Of a stretch of 5,242 nt of DNA, positions 1 through 5,242 are shown piece by piece; positions within the stretch are counted from its first letter, which is position 1, and every line of letters starts with the position of its first letter. A program made the position numbers and the translations under genes. The stretch comes from an uncultured Collinsella sp. (GTDB lineage Bacteria; Actinomycetota; Coriobacteriia; Coriobacteriales; Coriobacteriaceae). A model generated the notes under the pieces. The model saw only the letters and a program-made list of their open reading frames with translations, searched no databases and was not told the DNA's origin. Location of the stretch: the NCBI GenBank assembly GCA_900547835.1, contig URIJ01000150.1, forward strand, positions 1 to 5,242, given 5' to 3'.

Positions 1-552
1 GATTTCTTTATAGGTGCAGGTAACGTCTTCGTTGGCGAGCCACTGCTGGCCGACGATAGTTTGCATAACGCCAGAGTTGCAGCCGATGGTGAGGCCTTGG
101 AGCGCCTGAGGGTCACCCTTGGCCAGATCGTCGCGGTCGGGCCTGGCGTAGATATAGTAGCGCTCGGTGCCCTCGGGATTTGAGGAAAAGAGCAGCTTCT
201 GCTCGCGTTCTGCCGAATACGAGATGTTGGGCATGAGGTCGATTTCGCCTGCCTCGAGCATGTCCATAAGCTCGGAGAAGGTGCCGCTAACGTATTCGTA
301 TTGCCAGCCCTTTGTGTAATACGAGAGGGTCTGGAGGTACTCGTAGCCCCATCCCGAGAGGCGCTCGCCCGGCGTGCCTTCCTGGAAGCCTTTGTTGTTG
401 ACGAGCCAGCCAACGCGGACCGTCTTGACCTGCTGGTCGGAGTCGGCGGCAAAGGCGGGGGCAGGCATGACGGCGCTCAGCACGGTGAGTGCGGCAAGCG
501 CGACAGCCAGGGTGCGGCGTAGAGCTAAGCGAAGGACGGCGGAAGGTTTCAC
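1..552 (-). CDS. Exported SBP_bac_3-type solute-binding/sensor domain protein (3' end outside window)
   Basis: This frame stays open for 184 codons to the window edge, so only the N-terminal part is seen. Residues 1-35 form a classic signal peptide: basic start (R8, R12, R13), hydrophobic core about 14-30, and an A-F-A cleavage motif before A36-D37. There is no lipobox cysteine. From residue 44 the sequence reads as a type 3 periplasmic-binding fold: VRVGW strand, GWGYEYLQ helix (67-74), FSELMDMLEAGEIDLMP (92-108), SYSAERE (111-117), and a second-lobe strand near 154-160 (LTIGCNS). Family members bind amino acids or other small ligands outside the membrane. The GFQEG and GYEYL wording resembles sensor domains fused to GGDEF, EAL or histidine kinase modules in gut Gram-positives, so the missing C-terminus decides between binding protein and receptor. 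I chose the GTG at 552 for its AGGA site six bases upstream. An in-frame ATG at 585 would add 11 residues and weaken the signal peptide. Confidence 0.85.
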   Translation of the reverse strand, partial: MKPSAVLRLALRRTLAVALAALTVLSAVMPAPAFAADSDQQVKTVRVGWLVNNKGFQEGTPGERLSGWGYEYLQTLSYYTKGWQYEYVSGTFSELMDMLEAGEIDLMPNISYSAEREQKLLFSSNPEGTERYYIYARPDRDDLAKGDPQALQGLTIGCNSGVMQTIVGQQWLANEDVTCTYKEI

Positions 553-558
553 ATGAAA

Positions 559-565
559 TCCTATC
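559..565 (-). promoter_or_regulatory. Ribosome binding site deciding the GTG start at 552
   Basis: On the minus strand the sequence GATAGGA lies six bases before GTG. An ATG overlaps this GTG by two bases (ATGTG), but in its own frame it is followed at once by TGA, so it cannot be the start. The alternative in-frame ATG at 585 has no comparable purine-rich site. Confidence 0.55.
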
Positions 566-595
566 GAGTTGAGACAGTTTCGCATAAGGATACCA

Positions 596-623
596 GCTCA
601 GCATGCTTAGTCGGCAGCTGAGC
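596..623. repeat. 7-bp perfect inverted repeat in the divergent intergenic region
   Basis: GCTCAGC at 596-602 is the exact reverse complement of GCTGAGC at 617-623, with a 14-nt loop between. It lies about 44 bases upstream of the GTG start of the minus-strand binding-protein gene, in its probable leader or promoter. It could be a hairpin or a dimeric regulator site. No T-run follows on either strand, so an intrinsic terminator is unlikely. A 7-bp match of this kind can arise by chance. Confidence 0.4.
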
Positions 624-646
624 CGCTAAACGGTCCCGCCCGGCAC

Positions 647-690
647 TTGGGGACAGTCCCTTTCTGCCGGCACAAAAGGAACGTCCCCAA
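647..690. repeat. 44-nt imperfect palindrome (REP-like intergenic element)
   Basis: The arms begin TTGGGGAC and end GTCCCCAA, and the centre is TGCCGGCA-like (CTGCCGGCAC). Comparing the 22-nt arms base by base gives 18 matches; the mismatches are at arm positions 9, 10, 14 and 18. One arm carries GGGGACAGTCCC, and the other, read in reverse, GGGGACGTTCC. I recall similar GGGGAC(a/g)-type palindromes in many intergenic regions of Coriobacteriia, and REP-like elements with such ends near RAYT transposases elsewhere, but I cannot verify a copy number here. No transposase is visible in the window. Confidence 0.65.
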
Positions 691-705
691 CTGCCGGTTG
701 TGGGA
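684..705. repeat. Second short hairpin overlapping the palindrome's right end
   Basis: TCCC at 684-687 and GGGA at 702-705 can pair outside an AAC/GTT stem, with TGCCG in the loop. CTGCCGG at 691-697 repeats the CTGCCGG at 664-670 in the centre of the 44-nt palindrome. This suggests the 612-705 stretch is built from degenerate copies of the same module. Pairing is interrupted and short, so the evidence is modest. Confidence 0.35.
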
Positions 706-740
706 CAATACCGAGCGAATGTGATTGGGCGTCTGGGAAA

Positions 741-745
741 AGGGG
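741..745 (+). promoter_or_regulatory. Ribosome binding site deciding the ATG start at 751
   Basis: AGGGG lies five bases before ATG, a good Shine-Dalgarno arrangement. The frame is also open upstream to a GTG at 700, but that codon sits inside the repeat cluster and the 17 extra residues resemble no channel N-terminus. Confidence 0.6.
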
Positions 746-750
746 TCGCG

Positions 751-1176
751 ATGAACAAGTTGAGGACGCTTGCCGATGTTTTGCGCCAGGCTGGCTTTGC
801 GCGCATCACGGGCCTGTTTCTCGTCTTCTATCTGCTGTGCTCGACGGCCGTCTGGCTGTCCGAGCCCACGACCCTTACGTTTGGCGACGGCCTCTGGTTT
901 AGCTTTGAAACCGTATCGACCATCGGCTTTGGCGATATCCCGGCCGAGACGCCGGTTGCCCGCGCTATCACTGTCGTTTTGAGCGTCATCAGCATCTTCT
1001 ACATCGCCATGCTCACGGGCGTGGCGGTGAACTACTGCAATACGCTCATCAAGATGCGCCAAAAGGACACCATGGCGCGCTTTATGGACGATCTGGAGCA
1101 TTTGGAAGAGCTCGATCGTGACGAGCTCGCCGACCTGTCGCGCCGCGTGCGCGAGTATCGTCGACGCCAGCGCTAA
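751..1176 (+). CDS. Small two-transmembrane potassium-type ion channel (Ion_trans_2)
   Basis: The product is 141 residues and fits a minimal pore subunit: a first membrane helix at about 17-37, a pore helix leading into the selectivity filter T57-I-G-F-G-D62, and a second membrane helix at about 69-96. TIGFGD is a standard variant of the potassium filter TVGYGD, with phenylalanine for tyrosine as in many bacterial channels. Four subunits would assemble one pore in the cytoplasmic membrane. The tail (about 100-141) is strongly charged, rich in E, D and R, and looks helical. It could be a tetramerisation coil, but there is no RCK or nucleotide-binding domain. No voltage-sensor helices precede the pore. 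The next gene starts 34 bases downstream on the same strand, so the two are probably co-transcribed. Potassium selectivity is inferred from the filter; the gating signal is unknown. Confidence 0.87.
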   Translation: MNKLRTLADVLRQAGFARITGLFLVFYLLCSTAVWLSEPTTLTFGDGLWFSFETVSTIGFGDIPAETPVARAITVVLSVISIFYIAMLTGVAVNYCNTLIKMRQKDTMARFMDDLEHLEELDRDELADLSRRVREYRRRQR

Positions 1177-1210
1177 GACGAGCGTCGTGCGCCACAACAG
1201 GGAGACAAAT

Positions 1211-1744
1211 ATGAACATCACCGTGTACCTGGGTGCCAACACTGGCAATGACCCGGCGTTTCTGCCCGCGGTGCAGGAGCTGGGCAACTGGATTGGCGCC
1301 AATGGACACGCGCTGGTATACGGCGGGTCCAAATCGGGCCTGATGGGCGCGCTCGCCGATAGCGTGCTCGATGCTGGCGGACACGTGACGGGTGTGGAGC
1401 CGAGCTTTTTTATCGAGGCCGAGTTTCAACATGACGGCATCGACGACCTCATCGTGACGAGCGATATGGCGGAGCGCAAGGCCAAGATGATTGAGCTCGG
1501 CGATGCGTTCATCGCCTTTCCCGGTGGGACGGGCACGCTCGAGGAGATTGCCGAGGTCATGTCCGCGGTGTCGTTGGGGCACCTGAGTGCTCCGTGCATC
1601 CTGTATAACCTGGACGGTTACTACAACGACCTCAAGGCGCTGCTCGGGCACATGATCGATAAGGGTTTATCGAGCCCGCAGCGCCAGCAAGGCATTTACT
1701 TTGCCGACGATTTGCGCGAGATTGCCTCGATTATCAACGGATAA
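1211..1744 (+). CDS. LOG-family (TIGR00730-type) nucleoside monophosphate phosphoribohydrolase
   Basis: The 177-residue cytoplasmic Rossmann-fold protein carries both LOG signatures: M86-A-E-R-K90 and P104-G-G-T-G-T-L-E-E112 (the PGGxGTxxE motif). The conserved early loop YGGSKSGLMG (38-47) is also present. The family hydrolyses the N-glycosidic bond of nucleoside 5'-monophosphates, releasing free base and ribose 5-phosphate. Plant and some bacterial members act on cytokinin nucleotides, others on AMP or similar nucleotides. R89 and the PGG loop glutamates are the residues expected to bind and cleave substrate. The length is normal and the protein appears intact. GGGAG lies six bases before the ATG. 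It follows the channel gene closely, suggesting a two-gene unit, though I know of no established link between the two functions. The family call is firm; the true substrate is not readable, and cytokinin synthesis should not be assumed in a gut-type bacterium. Confidence 0.92.
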   Translation: MNITVYLGANTGNDPAFLPAVQELGNWIGANGHALVYGGSKSGLMGALADSVLDAGGHVTGVEPSFFIEAEFQHDGIDDLIVTSDMAERKAKMIELGDAFIAFPGGTGTLEEIAEVMSAVSLGHLSAPCILYNLDGYYNDLKALLGHMIDKGLSSPQRQQGIYFADDLREIASIING

Positions 1745-1749
1745 GTCTT

Positions 1750-1798
1750 GAGCCTGTCCCACTATGGCTCCCAATGGTGCCGTTTGCGGCGCAGACGG
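1750..1798 (+). terminator. Possible hairpins downstream of the LOG-family gene
   Basis: Two stem-loops follow the stop codon. GAGCC at 1750-1754 pairs with GGCTC at 1766-1770. CCGTTTGC at 1780-1787 pairs with GCAGACGG at 1791-1798 through one G-U wobble and a three-base loop. The second is a compact 8-bp stem in the right place to end the upstream unit, but only a mixed TTAGCTCGTT follows instead of a T-run. It may act weakly, or need Rho. Confidence 0.35.
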
Positions 1799-1824
1799 TT
1801 AGCTCGTTCGGGCAACGCTCGCTC

Positions 1825-1830
1825 TACAAT
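1825..1830 (+). promoter_or_regulatory. Candidate -10 box for the ClC gene
   Basis: TACAAT lies in a locally A/T-rich patch within a GC-rich gap, 39 bases before the ClC start codon. No convincing -35 hexamer sits 16-18 bases upstream (that region reads GCTCGT or similar), so this is a tentative call. Together with the hairpins upstream, it would make the ClC gene its own transcription unit. Confidence 0.35.
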
Positions 1831-1869
1831 AAAACATAACTATGTCGACTTTGACCGCGGGAGGACCCG

Positions 1870-3171
1870 ATGGATAACCTTGCCAAACCCACAAACCGCG
1901 CGCTGTTTTTAGTTAGCGTTGCCGTGACCGGTGCGTTCGCAGGTGCCGCGGTCTGGCTGTTCTTTTTTGCGATGGAGCACGGTATCGACTATCTGTGGAC
2001 CGAGATTCCGCACGCGCTGGGCGTCGCTTCGCCCGAGCTCGCGAACGGCCCGTTTGGCTTTTTGCCGTACCCGTTTTTCGTCTGCATGCTGGGCGGTCTG
2101 CTGATTGGCCTGTACGAAAAGATGACGGGCGCCAAGACCGACGACCTCAACCAGGTCATGACCAAGGTCAAGCAAGACGGTCGCTACCCGTACGACAATC
2201 TGGGCAAGCTGTCGATTGCGGCGCTGCTGCCGTTGCTGTTTGGCGGAAGTATTGGACCGGAGGCCGGCCTGACCGGCGTTATCGCGGGTCTGTGCAGCTG
2301 GGTCGGCGACCGTATGCGTCGCTTTGGCGCCGAGTTTAGGGAGCTCACGCTGCTGGGTACCCAGGCTGCCCTGACGGCGCTCTTTACCGCGCCCGTGTTT
2401 GGCTTTGTGGCGCCGCTCGCCGGAAGTGCTGACGGTCAGGGTGCCAATGACGATGAGTCCGCGTCTGACGAGATCACCATCAAGCTTCCCAAGGCGCAAA
2501 AGACCGTGGTCTACGGTATCGCGATCGCTGGCGGTTTGGGCACCTACCTGCTGCTTGGCCAGCTTGTGGGCGGCGGCATGGGTATGCCGAGGTTCGAGGC
2601 CGCGCAGGTGGGCAACCTCGAGCTTGCTTGGCTTATTCCCCTGGCGCTCGTCGGCACGGCCTGTGGCTGGCTGTACTTTGTCTCGGAGCACGCGAGCGAG
2701 GCGTTGGCCCACGCCATAGGGGAGCGCCCTGTCGTCAAGGCCATGCTGGCCGGTTTGGCGCTCGCTATCTGCGGCACGGTCCTGCCCTACACCATGTTTG
2801 CTGGCGAGACGCAGGCCGACGTGCTCATGGAGACCTATATGACCATTCCCGCCGGTGTGCTCATTGCAACTGGTCTTATCAAGGCCATGCTGACGCCCGC
2901 CCTCATCAACCTGGGCTGGCGCGGCGGTCACTTCTTCCCCGTTATCTTCTCGGGCGTGAGCCTGGGCTACGGCCTTGCCGTCCTTACGGGCGCCGATCCG
3001 GTCTTTTGCGTCGCCGTCTGTACCGCCTCGACGATGGGTGCCGTCATGCGTCAGCCCGTCATGGTCGTGGGCCTGCTGCTCATGTGCTTCCCGCTCAAGG
3101 GCATTGTCTGCATGATCATCGCCGCCGTCATCGCGGCAGGCATTCCGCTGCCCAAGCCGCTGCGCAAGTAG
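1870..3171 (+). CDS. ClC-family (voltage-gated chloride channel fold) membrane protein, divergent
   Basis: The 433-residue protein is almost entirely hydrophobic helices, with two halves joined by an acidic polar linker (about 185-208). ClC landmarks are G126-S-I-G-P-E-A-G133 (GREGP region), T173-A-P (the N-A-P after helix G), G352-G-H-F-F-P357 (GxFxP anion-binding loop), and a late M-R-Q-P stretch at 393-396 matching the IRAP region. There are no CBS domains. By hand alignment to E. coli ClcA, the gating glutamate falls on I128, the internal proton glutamate (E203) on A184 or G185, and the GSGIP loop is replaced near G87-A-K-T-D91. The C-terminus seems to stop before the ClcA tyrosine Y445. 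It may therefore be a passive anion pathway or carry another ion, more like divergent YfeO-type members than ClcA exchangers. GGGAGGA precedes the ATG by four bases. The family call is solid; transport mode and ion are inference. Confidence 0.88.
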   Translation: MDNLAKPTNRALFLVSVAVTGAFAGAAVWLFFFAMEHGIDYLWTEIPHALGVASPELANGPFGFLPYPFFVCMLGGLLIGLYEKMTGAKTDDLNQVMTKVKQDGRYPYDNLGKLSIAALLPLLFGGSIGPEAGLTGVIAGLCSWVGDRMRRFGAEFRELTLLGTQAALTALFTAPVFGFVAPLAGSADGQGANDDESASDEITIKLPKAQKTVVYGIAIAGGLGTYLLLGQLVGGGMGMPRFEAAQVGNLELAWLIPLALVGTACGWLYFVSEHASEALAHAIGERPVVKAMLAGLALAICGTVLPYTMFAGETQADVLMETYMTIPAGVLIATGLIKAMLTPALINLGWRGGHFFPVIFSGVSLGYGLAVLTGADPVFCVAVCTASTMGAVMRQPVMVVGLLLMCFPLKGIVCMIIAAVIAAGIPLPKPLRK

Positions 3172-3186
3172 CACGATAGCGCGTGC
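3171..3186. repeat. Short inverted repeat at the convergent gene junction
   Basis: GCACG at 3171-3175 and CGTGC at 3182-3186 form a 5-bp stem with a six-base loop starting at the last base of the ClC stop codon. Neither strand shows a T-run after it. The whole 86-bp gap between the converging ClC and permease genes holds no better terminator that I can see. Confidence 0.25.
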
Positions 3187-3257
3187 CGGGGATATGCCAT
3201 TTGTCACGGATTTGCGGCGGGGGCGATCGCGTCCTTCGTGGATTGAGACTCGCGTGC

Positions 3258-3956
3258 CTACAGGTCGTGTACTCGATAAACCTTGGTGCTGACGGTGCAG
3301 CTGATTGCGCATAGCGCGAGGGCCAGCACGGCAATTCCTGCGCACAGACAGCCCAGAACGGCAGGATCGGGATTCGCTCCGGCAATCGACATGAGCCAGT
3401 TGCTGATGGGGTTGGAGGAGCTCAGCGCTGCCATGGCAAGGCACCCGAGCAGGGCAAACAGGCCGACGGAAAGGCGCAGCGCCTCCATGTGTCCAAATCG
3501 AAAGAACAGCGGCTGTGCCAAAAACACCATCATGAGGGAGATGAGCATCGATGCTGCCGAGGCAATTGCGATCTCAAAGATGGTTTGTCCTGTCGAGGCC
3601 ACGCCCGCGCTGTTGAAGAACGGAAGGGCGATGATGTTCAAAAGCACGGCGGCGCAGGCCATGATGGCCGAGAAGACAGCGATGCACAGGTAGCGTGCGC
3701 AAATAATGTCTTTGCGCGTGAGAGGCAGCGTTGCCCGATAGCGCTCCCATCCGTTTTGATTGTCGAAGCCGGCCAGCGAGCTCATGACCATGATGGGCGA
3801 CATGGCGCTGACCGCGCAGGCGCCGGCGCTCATGCCGGAATCGCCATCCGACGCGTTGGCAAGGGTTAGCACGACGAAGATGAACAGGCCGACGCCCGCG
3901 ATGCTCGGGATGAGCGTGCGAACGATGGCGAGCTCGGACATAAAGGCGCGTTTCAT
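3258..3956 (-). CDS. ABC-2 type transporter permease (ABC2_membrane_5-like)
   Basis: The 232-residue integral membrane protein has about six hydrophobic segments: 12-34, 43-62, 89-113, 127-150, 161-180 and 198-221. After the second segment comes the motif F64-D...GWERYRATLPLTRKDII...RYL (64-90). This cytosolic coupling stretch is typical of ABC-2 permeases of the YhaI/ABC2_membrane_5 type and contacts the ATPase. There is no signal peptide or extracellular domain. Its ATG overlaps the stop of the upstream ATPase gene as ATGA, indicating coupled translation and an obligate partnership. An AGGGG lies eight bases before the start, inside the ATPase coding end. It is the last gene of the GntR-ATPase-permease unit. 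The working transporter would need two permease subunits, so a homodimer is likely unless a second permease is encoded elsewhere. The family usually exports lipids, peptides or drugs; the substrate is unknown. Confidence 0.85.
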   Translation of the reverse strand: MKRAFMSELAIVRTLIPSIAGVGLFIFVVLTLANASDGDSGMSAGACAVSAMSPIMVMSSLAGFDNQNGWERYRATLPLTRKDIICARYLCIAVFSAIMACAAVLLNIIALPFFNSAGVASTGQTIFEIAIASAASMLISLMMVFLAQPLFFRFGHMEALRLSVGLFALLGCLAMAALSSSNPISNWLMSIAGANPDPAVLGCLCAGIAVLALALCAISCTVSTKVYRVHDL

Positions 3957-4834
3957 TTCGAAGCCCCTTTCAGCATGAGGCGCAGATAGTCATCAATGGT
4001 TGCCCGATCGCAGGGAATCTCGGGAAAGGCCTCGAGCGTTTCGCGACGGTTGGGCACGAGCACGTCCACGCTATAGGCGTGGTGGACGGCACGGGCGCCT
4101 TCGACGCAAGCCATAAGCTCGGCGGCCTGTGCTTGGGTACAGTGGGCGATGCCGGCGCGGTCGGTAATGTCCTCGCGCGGCAGGTCAAACACAATCGAGC
4201 CGTTATCGATGCAGATGACGCGGTCGGCAGTGCGATCGAGGTCGGATGTAATGTGGCTCGAGAGCAGCACGCTGTGCTGGCCGTCGGCGACAAAGGCAAG
4301 CAACTCGTCGAGCAGTTCCTCGCGCGCCATGGGATCGAGGCCCGCGGTGGCTTCGTCCAAAACGAGCAGCTTGGCATTGTGGCTGAGCGCACAGGCGAGC
4401 TGCAGCTTCATGCCCATGCCGCGGGAGAGGTCCTTGACCTTTGTCTTGGGATCGAGGCCAAATCGGTCGATGAATCCGGCGAACGCTTTGCGGTCCCACG
4501 TGGGGTACGCCTGGCCTACGAGTGCCTCGATTTGGCCCACCTTGAGCGTTGAAGGGAAGGGGCATGTGTCCAGGACGAGACCGACGCGGGAGCGCAGGCA
4601 GCGCTGTGTCTCATCGGGCGCGTCGGTGCCACAGCGCTGCCCAAACAGGCGCACCTCGCCGGCATCGAGCTTGATAAGCCCGAGCGCGGCGCGAATGGTC
4701 GTTGTCTTGCCGGCACCGTTAGCGCCCACAAAGCCAACGATCTGGCCGGGCTCCACGGCGAGCGTGACATCACGCAGCGAAAAACGTTCGCTCACGCGGC
4801 GTGAGACACCTTTGAGTTCTAACAAGTTTTGCAT
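3953..4834 (-). CDS. ABC transporter ATP-binding protein (YtrB-like)
   Basis: The 293-residue cytoplasmic ATPase has all the nucleotide-binding elements in order: Walker A G37-A-N-G-A-G-K-T-T45, signature L136-S-R-G-M140 (variant of LSGGQ), Walker B L156-L-V-L-D-E-A-T163 with catalytic E161, D-loop G165-L-D-P168, and switch histidine H194 in SSH. The Q-loop position reads VGLVLDT (84-90), with aspartate where most families have glutamine. I recall acidic residues here also in YtrB-type exporters paired with GntR regulators. Residues from about 225 form a C-terminal extension ending DDYLRLMLKG, common in this group. The start has AGAAAGG seven bases upstream and lies 23 bases after the regulator's stop; its end overlaps the permease start by four bases. 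It should power the permease encoded next to it. ATPase function is near certain; substrate and direction (probably export) are inferred from family. Confidence 0.93.
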   Translation of the reverse strand: MQNLLELKGVSRRVSERFSLRDVTLAVEPGQIVGFVGANGAGKTTTIRAALGLIKLDAGEVRLFGQRCGTDAPDETQRCLRSRVGLVLDTCPFPSTLKVGQIEALVGQAYPTWDRKAFAGFIDRFGLDPKTKVKDLSRGMGMKLQLACALSHNAKLLVLDEATAGLDPMAREELLDELLAFVADGQHSVLLSSHITSDLDRTADRVICIDNGSIVFDLPREDITDRAGIAHCTQAQAAELMACVEGARAVHHAYSVDVLVPNRRETLEAFPEIPCDRATIDDYLRLMLKGASK

Positions 4835-4857
4835 GGTATAGCCTTTCTTGCAGATGG

Positions 4858-5238
4858 CTACTGCATGGTTTCGGGAGCTACCAGGTCAAGCATTTCGTGC
4901 AGCTTGTCGCGTGTGACGCCCAGGGTTTCGGCTTGGCTCGCCGCTTTTGCAAGTAGCTCTTCGATATGGCAGAGCTGGCTTTCGCGTAAGAGTTCTTGGT
5001 TGCCCTCAGCGACAAAGCACCCCTTGCCCTGCACGGTGCAGATAAACCCGAGCTGCTCCAAGTCGGCGTAGGCGCGCTTGGTGGTGATAACGCTCACACT
5101 CAGGTCGCTGGCAAGCGCACGGATACTGGGGAGTTTGGCTCCCGCAGCGAGTGCGCCCGATAGGATCTGAGCTTTGACTTGCGAGGCTATCTGCTCGTAG
5201 ATGGGCTTGTCGCTCGAATTGGATAGGATGATGTCCAC
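4858..5238 (-). CDS. GntR-family transcriptional regulator, YtrA subfamily
   Basis: The 126-residue protein begins with the usual YtrA N-terminus, SSDKPIYEQIASQV (8-21), followed by a winged helix-turn-helix: LPSIRALASDLSVS (36-49), recognition helix V50-I-T-T-K-R-A-Y57 and wing TVQGKGCFV (68-76). After the DNA-binding domain there are only about 50 residues, predicted helical. This short tail, instead of a full ligand-binding domain, marks the YtrA subfamily and probably serves dimerisation. Family members repress their own operon with its ABC transporter genes, commonly relieved by envelope-acting antibiotics. Here the ATPase gene follows after 23 bases and the permease is coupled to it, exactly that layout. 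The GTG start is four bases from the window edge, so its ribosome binding site, promoter and operator are not visible and a slightly earlier start cannot be excluded. The inducer is unknown. Confidence 0.92.
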   Translation of the reverse strand: MDIILSNSSDKPIYEQIASQVKAQILSGALAAGAKLPSIRALASDLSVSVITTKRAYADLEQLGFICTVQGKGCFVAEGNQELLRESQLCHIEELLAKAASQAETLGVTRDKLHEMLDLVAPETMQ

Positions 5239-5242
5239 AGCG

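Noticed and set aside
700..750. Extended channel start at the GTG at 700
   Set aside because: It would place the start inside the repeat cluster and add 17 residues with no channel character. The ATG at 751 has a well-spaced AGGGG.
607..1651. Long minus-strand open frames (607-1332 and 1082-1651) opposite the channel and LOG-family genes
   Set aside because: The plus strand carries the TIGFGD filter and the PGGTGTLEE motif in frames with good ribosome binding sites. The minus-strand translations have low-complexity composition typical of antisense frames.
1211..1744. Reading the LOG-family gene as evidence for cytokinin hormone production
   Set aside because: The motifs establish only the phosphoribohydrolase family. 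Many bacterial members act on ordinary nucleotides, and no isopentenyltransferase or other cytokinin gene is in the window.
3224..3231. GCGATCGC octamer palindrome, also present near 2519-2526 inside the ClC gene
   Set aside because: An 8-base palindrome of this composition is expected occasionally in GC-rich DNA, and two copies in 5 kb with one inside a coding region give no case for function.
1909..3444. A 511-codon open frame on the minus strand, opposite the ClC gene
   Set aside because: It is the antisense shadow of a GC-rich gene. Its translation is rich in R, H, Q and G without hydrophobic periodicity or motifs, and it overlaps a clear ClC protein and the end of the permease gene.
4149..4841. 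A 230-codon plus-strand frame opposite the ABC ATPase
   Set aside because: The translation is S/R/P-rich with no recognisable domain, while the opposite strand encodes a complete ATPase with every expected motif.

Overview
The window is ordinary, gene-dense bacterial chromosome. By eye it is GC-rich, with G/C-biased third codon positions, Shine-Dalgarno sites before most genes and occasional GTG starts. The mix of proteins and a GGGGACaGTCCC-type intergenic palindrome remind me of Coriobacteriia such as Collinsella. That placement is an inference from memory, not a database result. I count seven protein genes and no RNA gene, CRISPR array, prophage or insertion sequence.

Left part (1-1744): a minus-strand gene runs off the left edge and encodes an exported solute-binding (SBP_bac_3-type) domain. 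It is either a free binding protein or the sensor half of a larger signalling protein. It diverges from two plus-strand genes 34 bp apart, a small two-helix potassium-type channel and a LOG-family nucleotide hydrolase. The 198 bp between the divergent starts is rich in inverted repeats, including a 44-nt imperfect palindrome.

Middle (1745-3257): a plus-strand ClC-family membrane protein has a strong ribosome binding site and a possible promoter. It keeps the ClC architecture but lacks, by my alignment, the gating and proton-transfer glutamates of the Cl-/H+ exchangers. Its 3' end converges on the next unit across an 86-bp gap.

Right part (3258-5238, minus strand): a compact operon of a YtrA-type GntR repressor, an ABC ATPase and a six-helix ABC-2 permease. 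The ATPase stop and permease start overlap as ATGA, so translation is probably coupled. In related loci the repressor controls its own ABC exporter, often in response to cell-envelope stress or peptide antibiotics. The substrate here cannot be read from sequence.

I did not find a clearly new system. The most unusual items are the ClC protein without its canonical glutamates and the palindrome cluster at 596-705.
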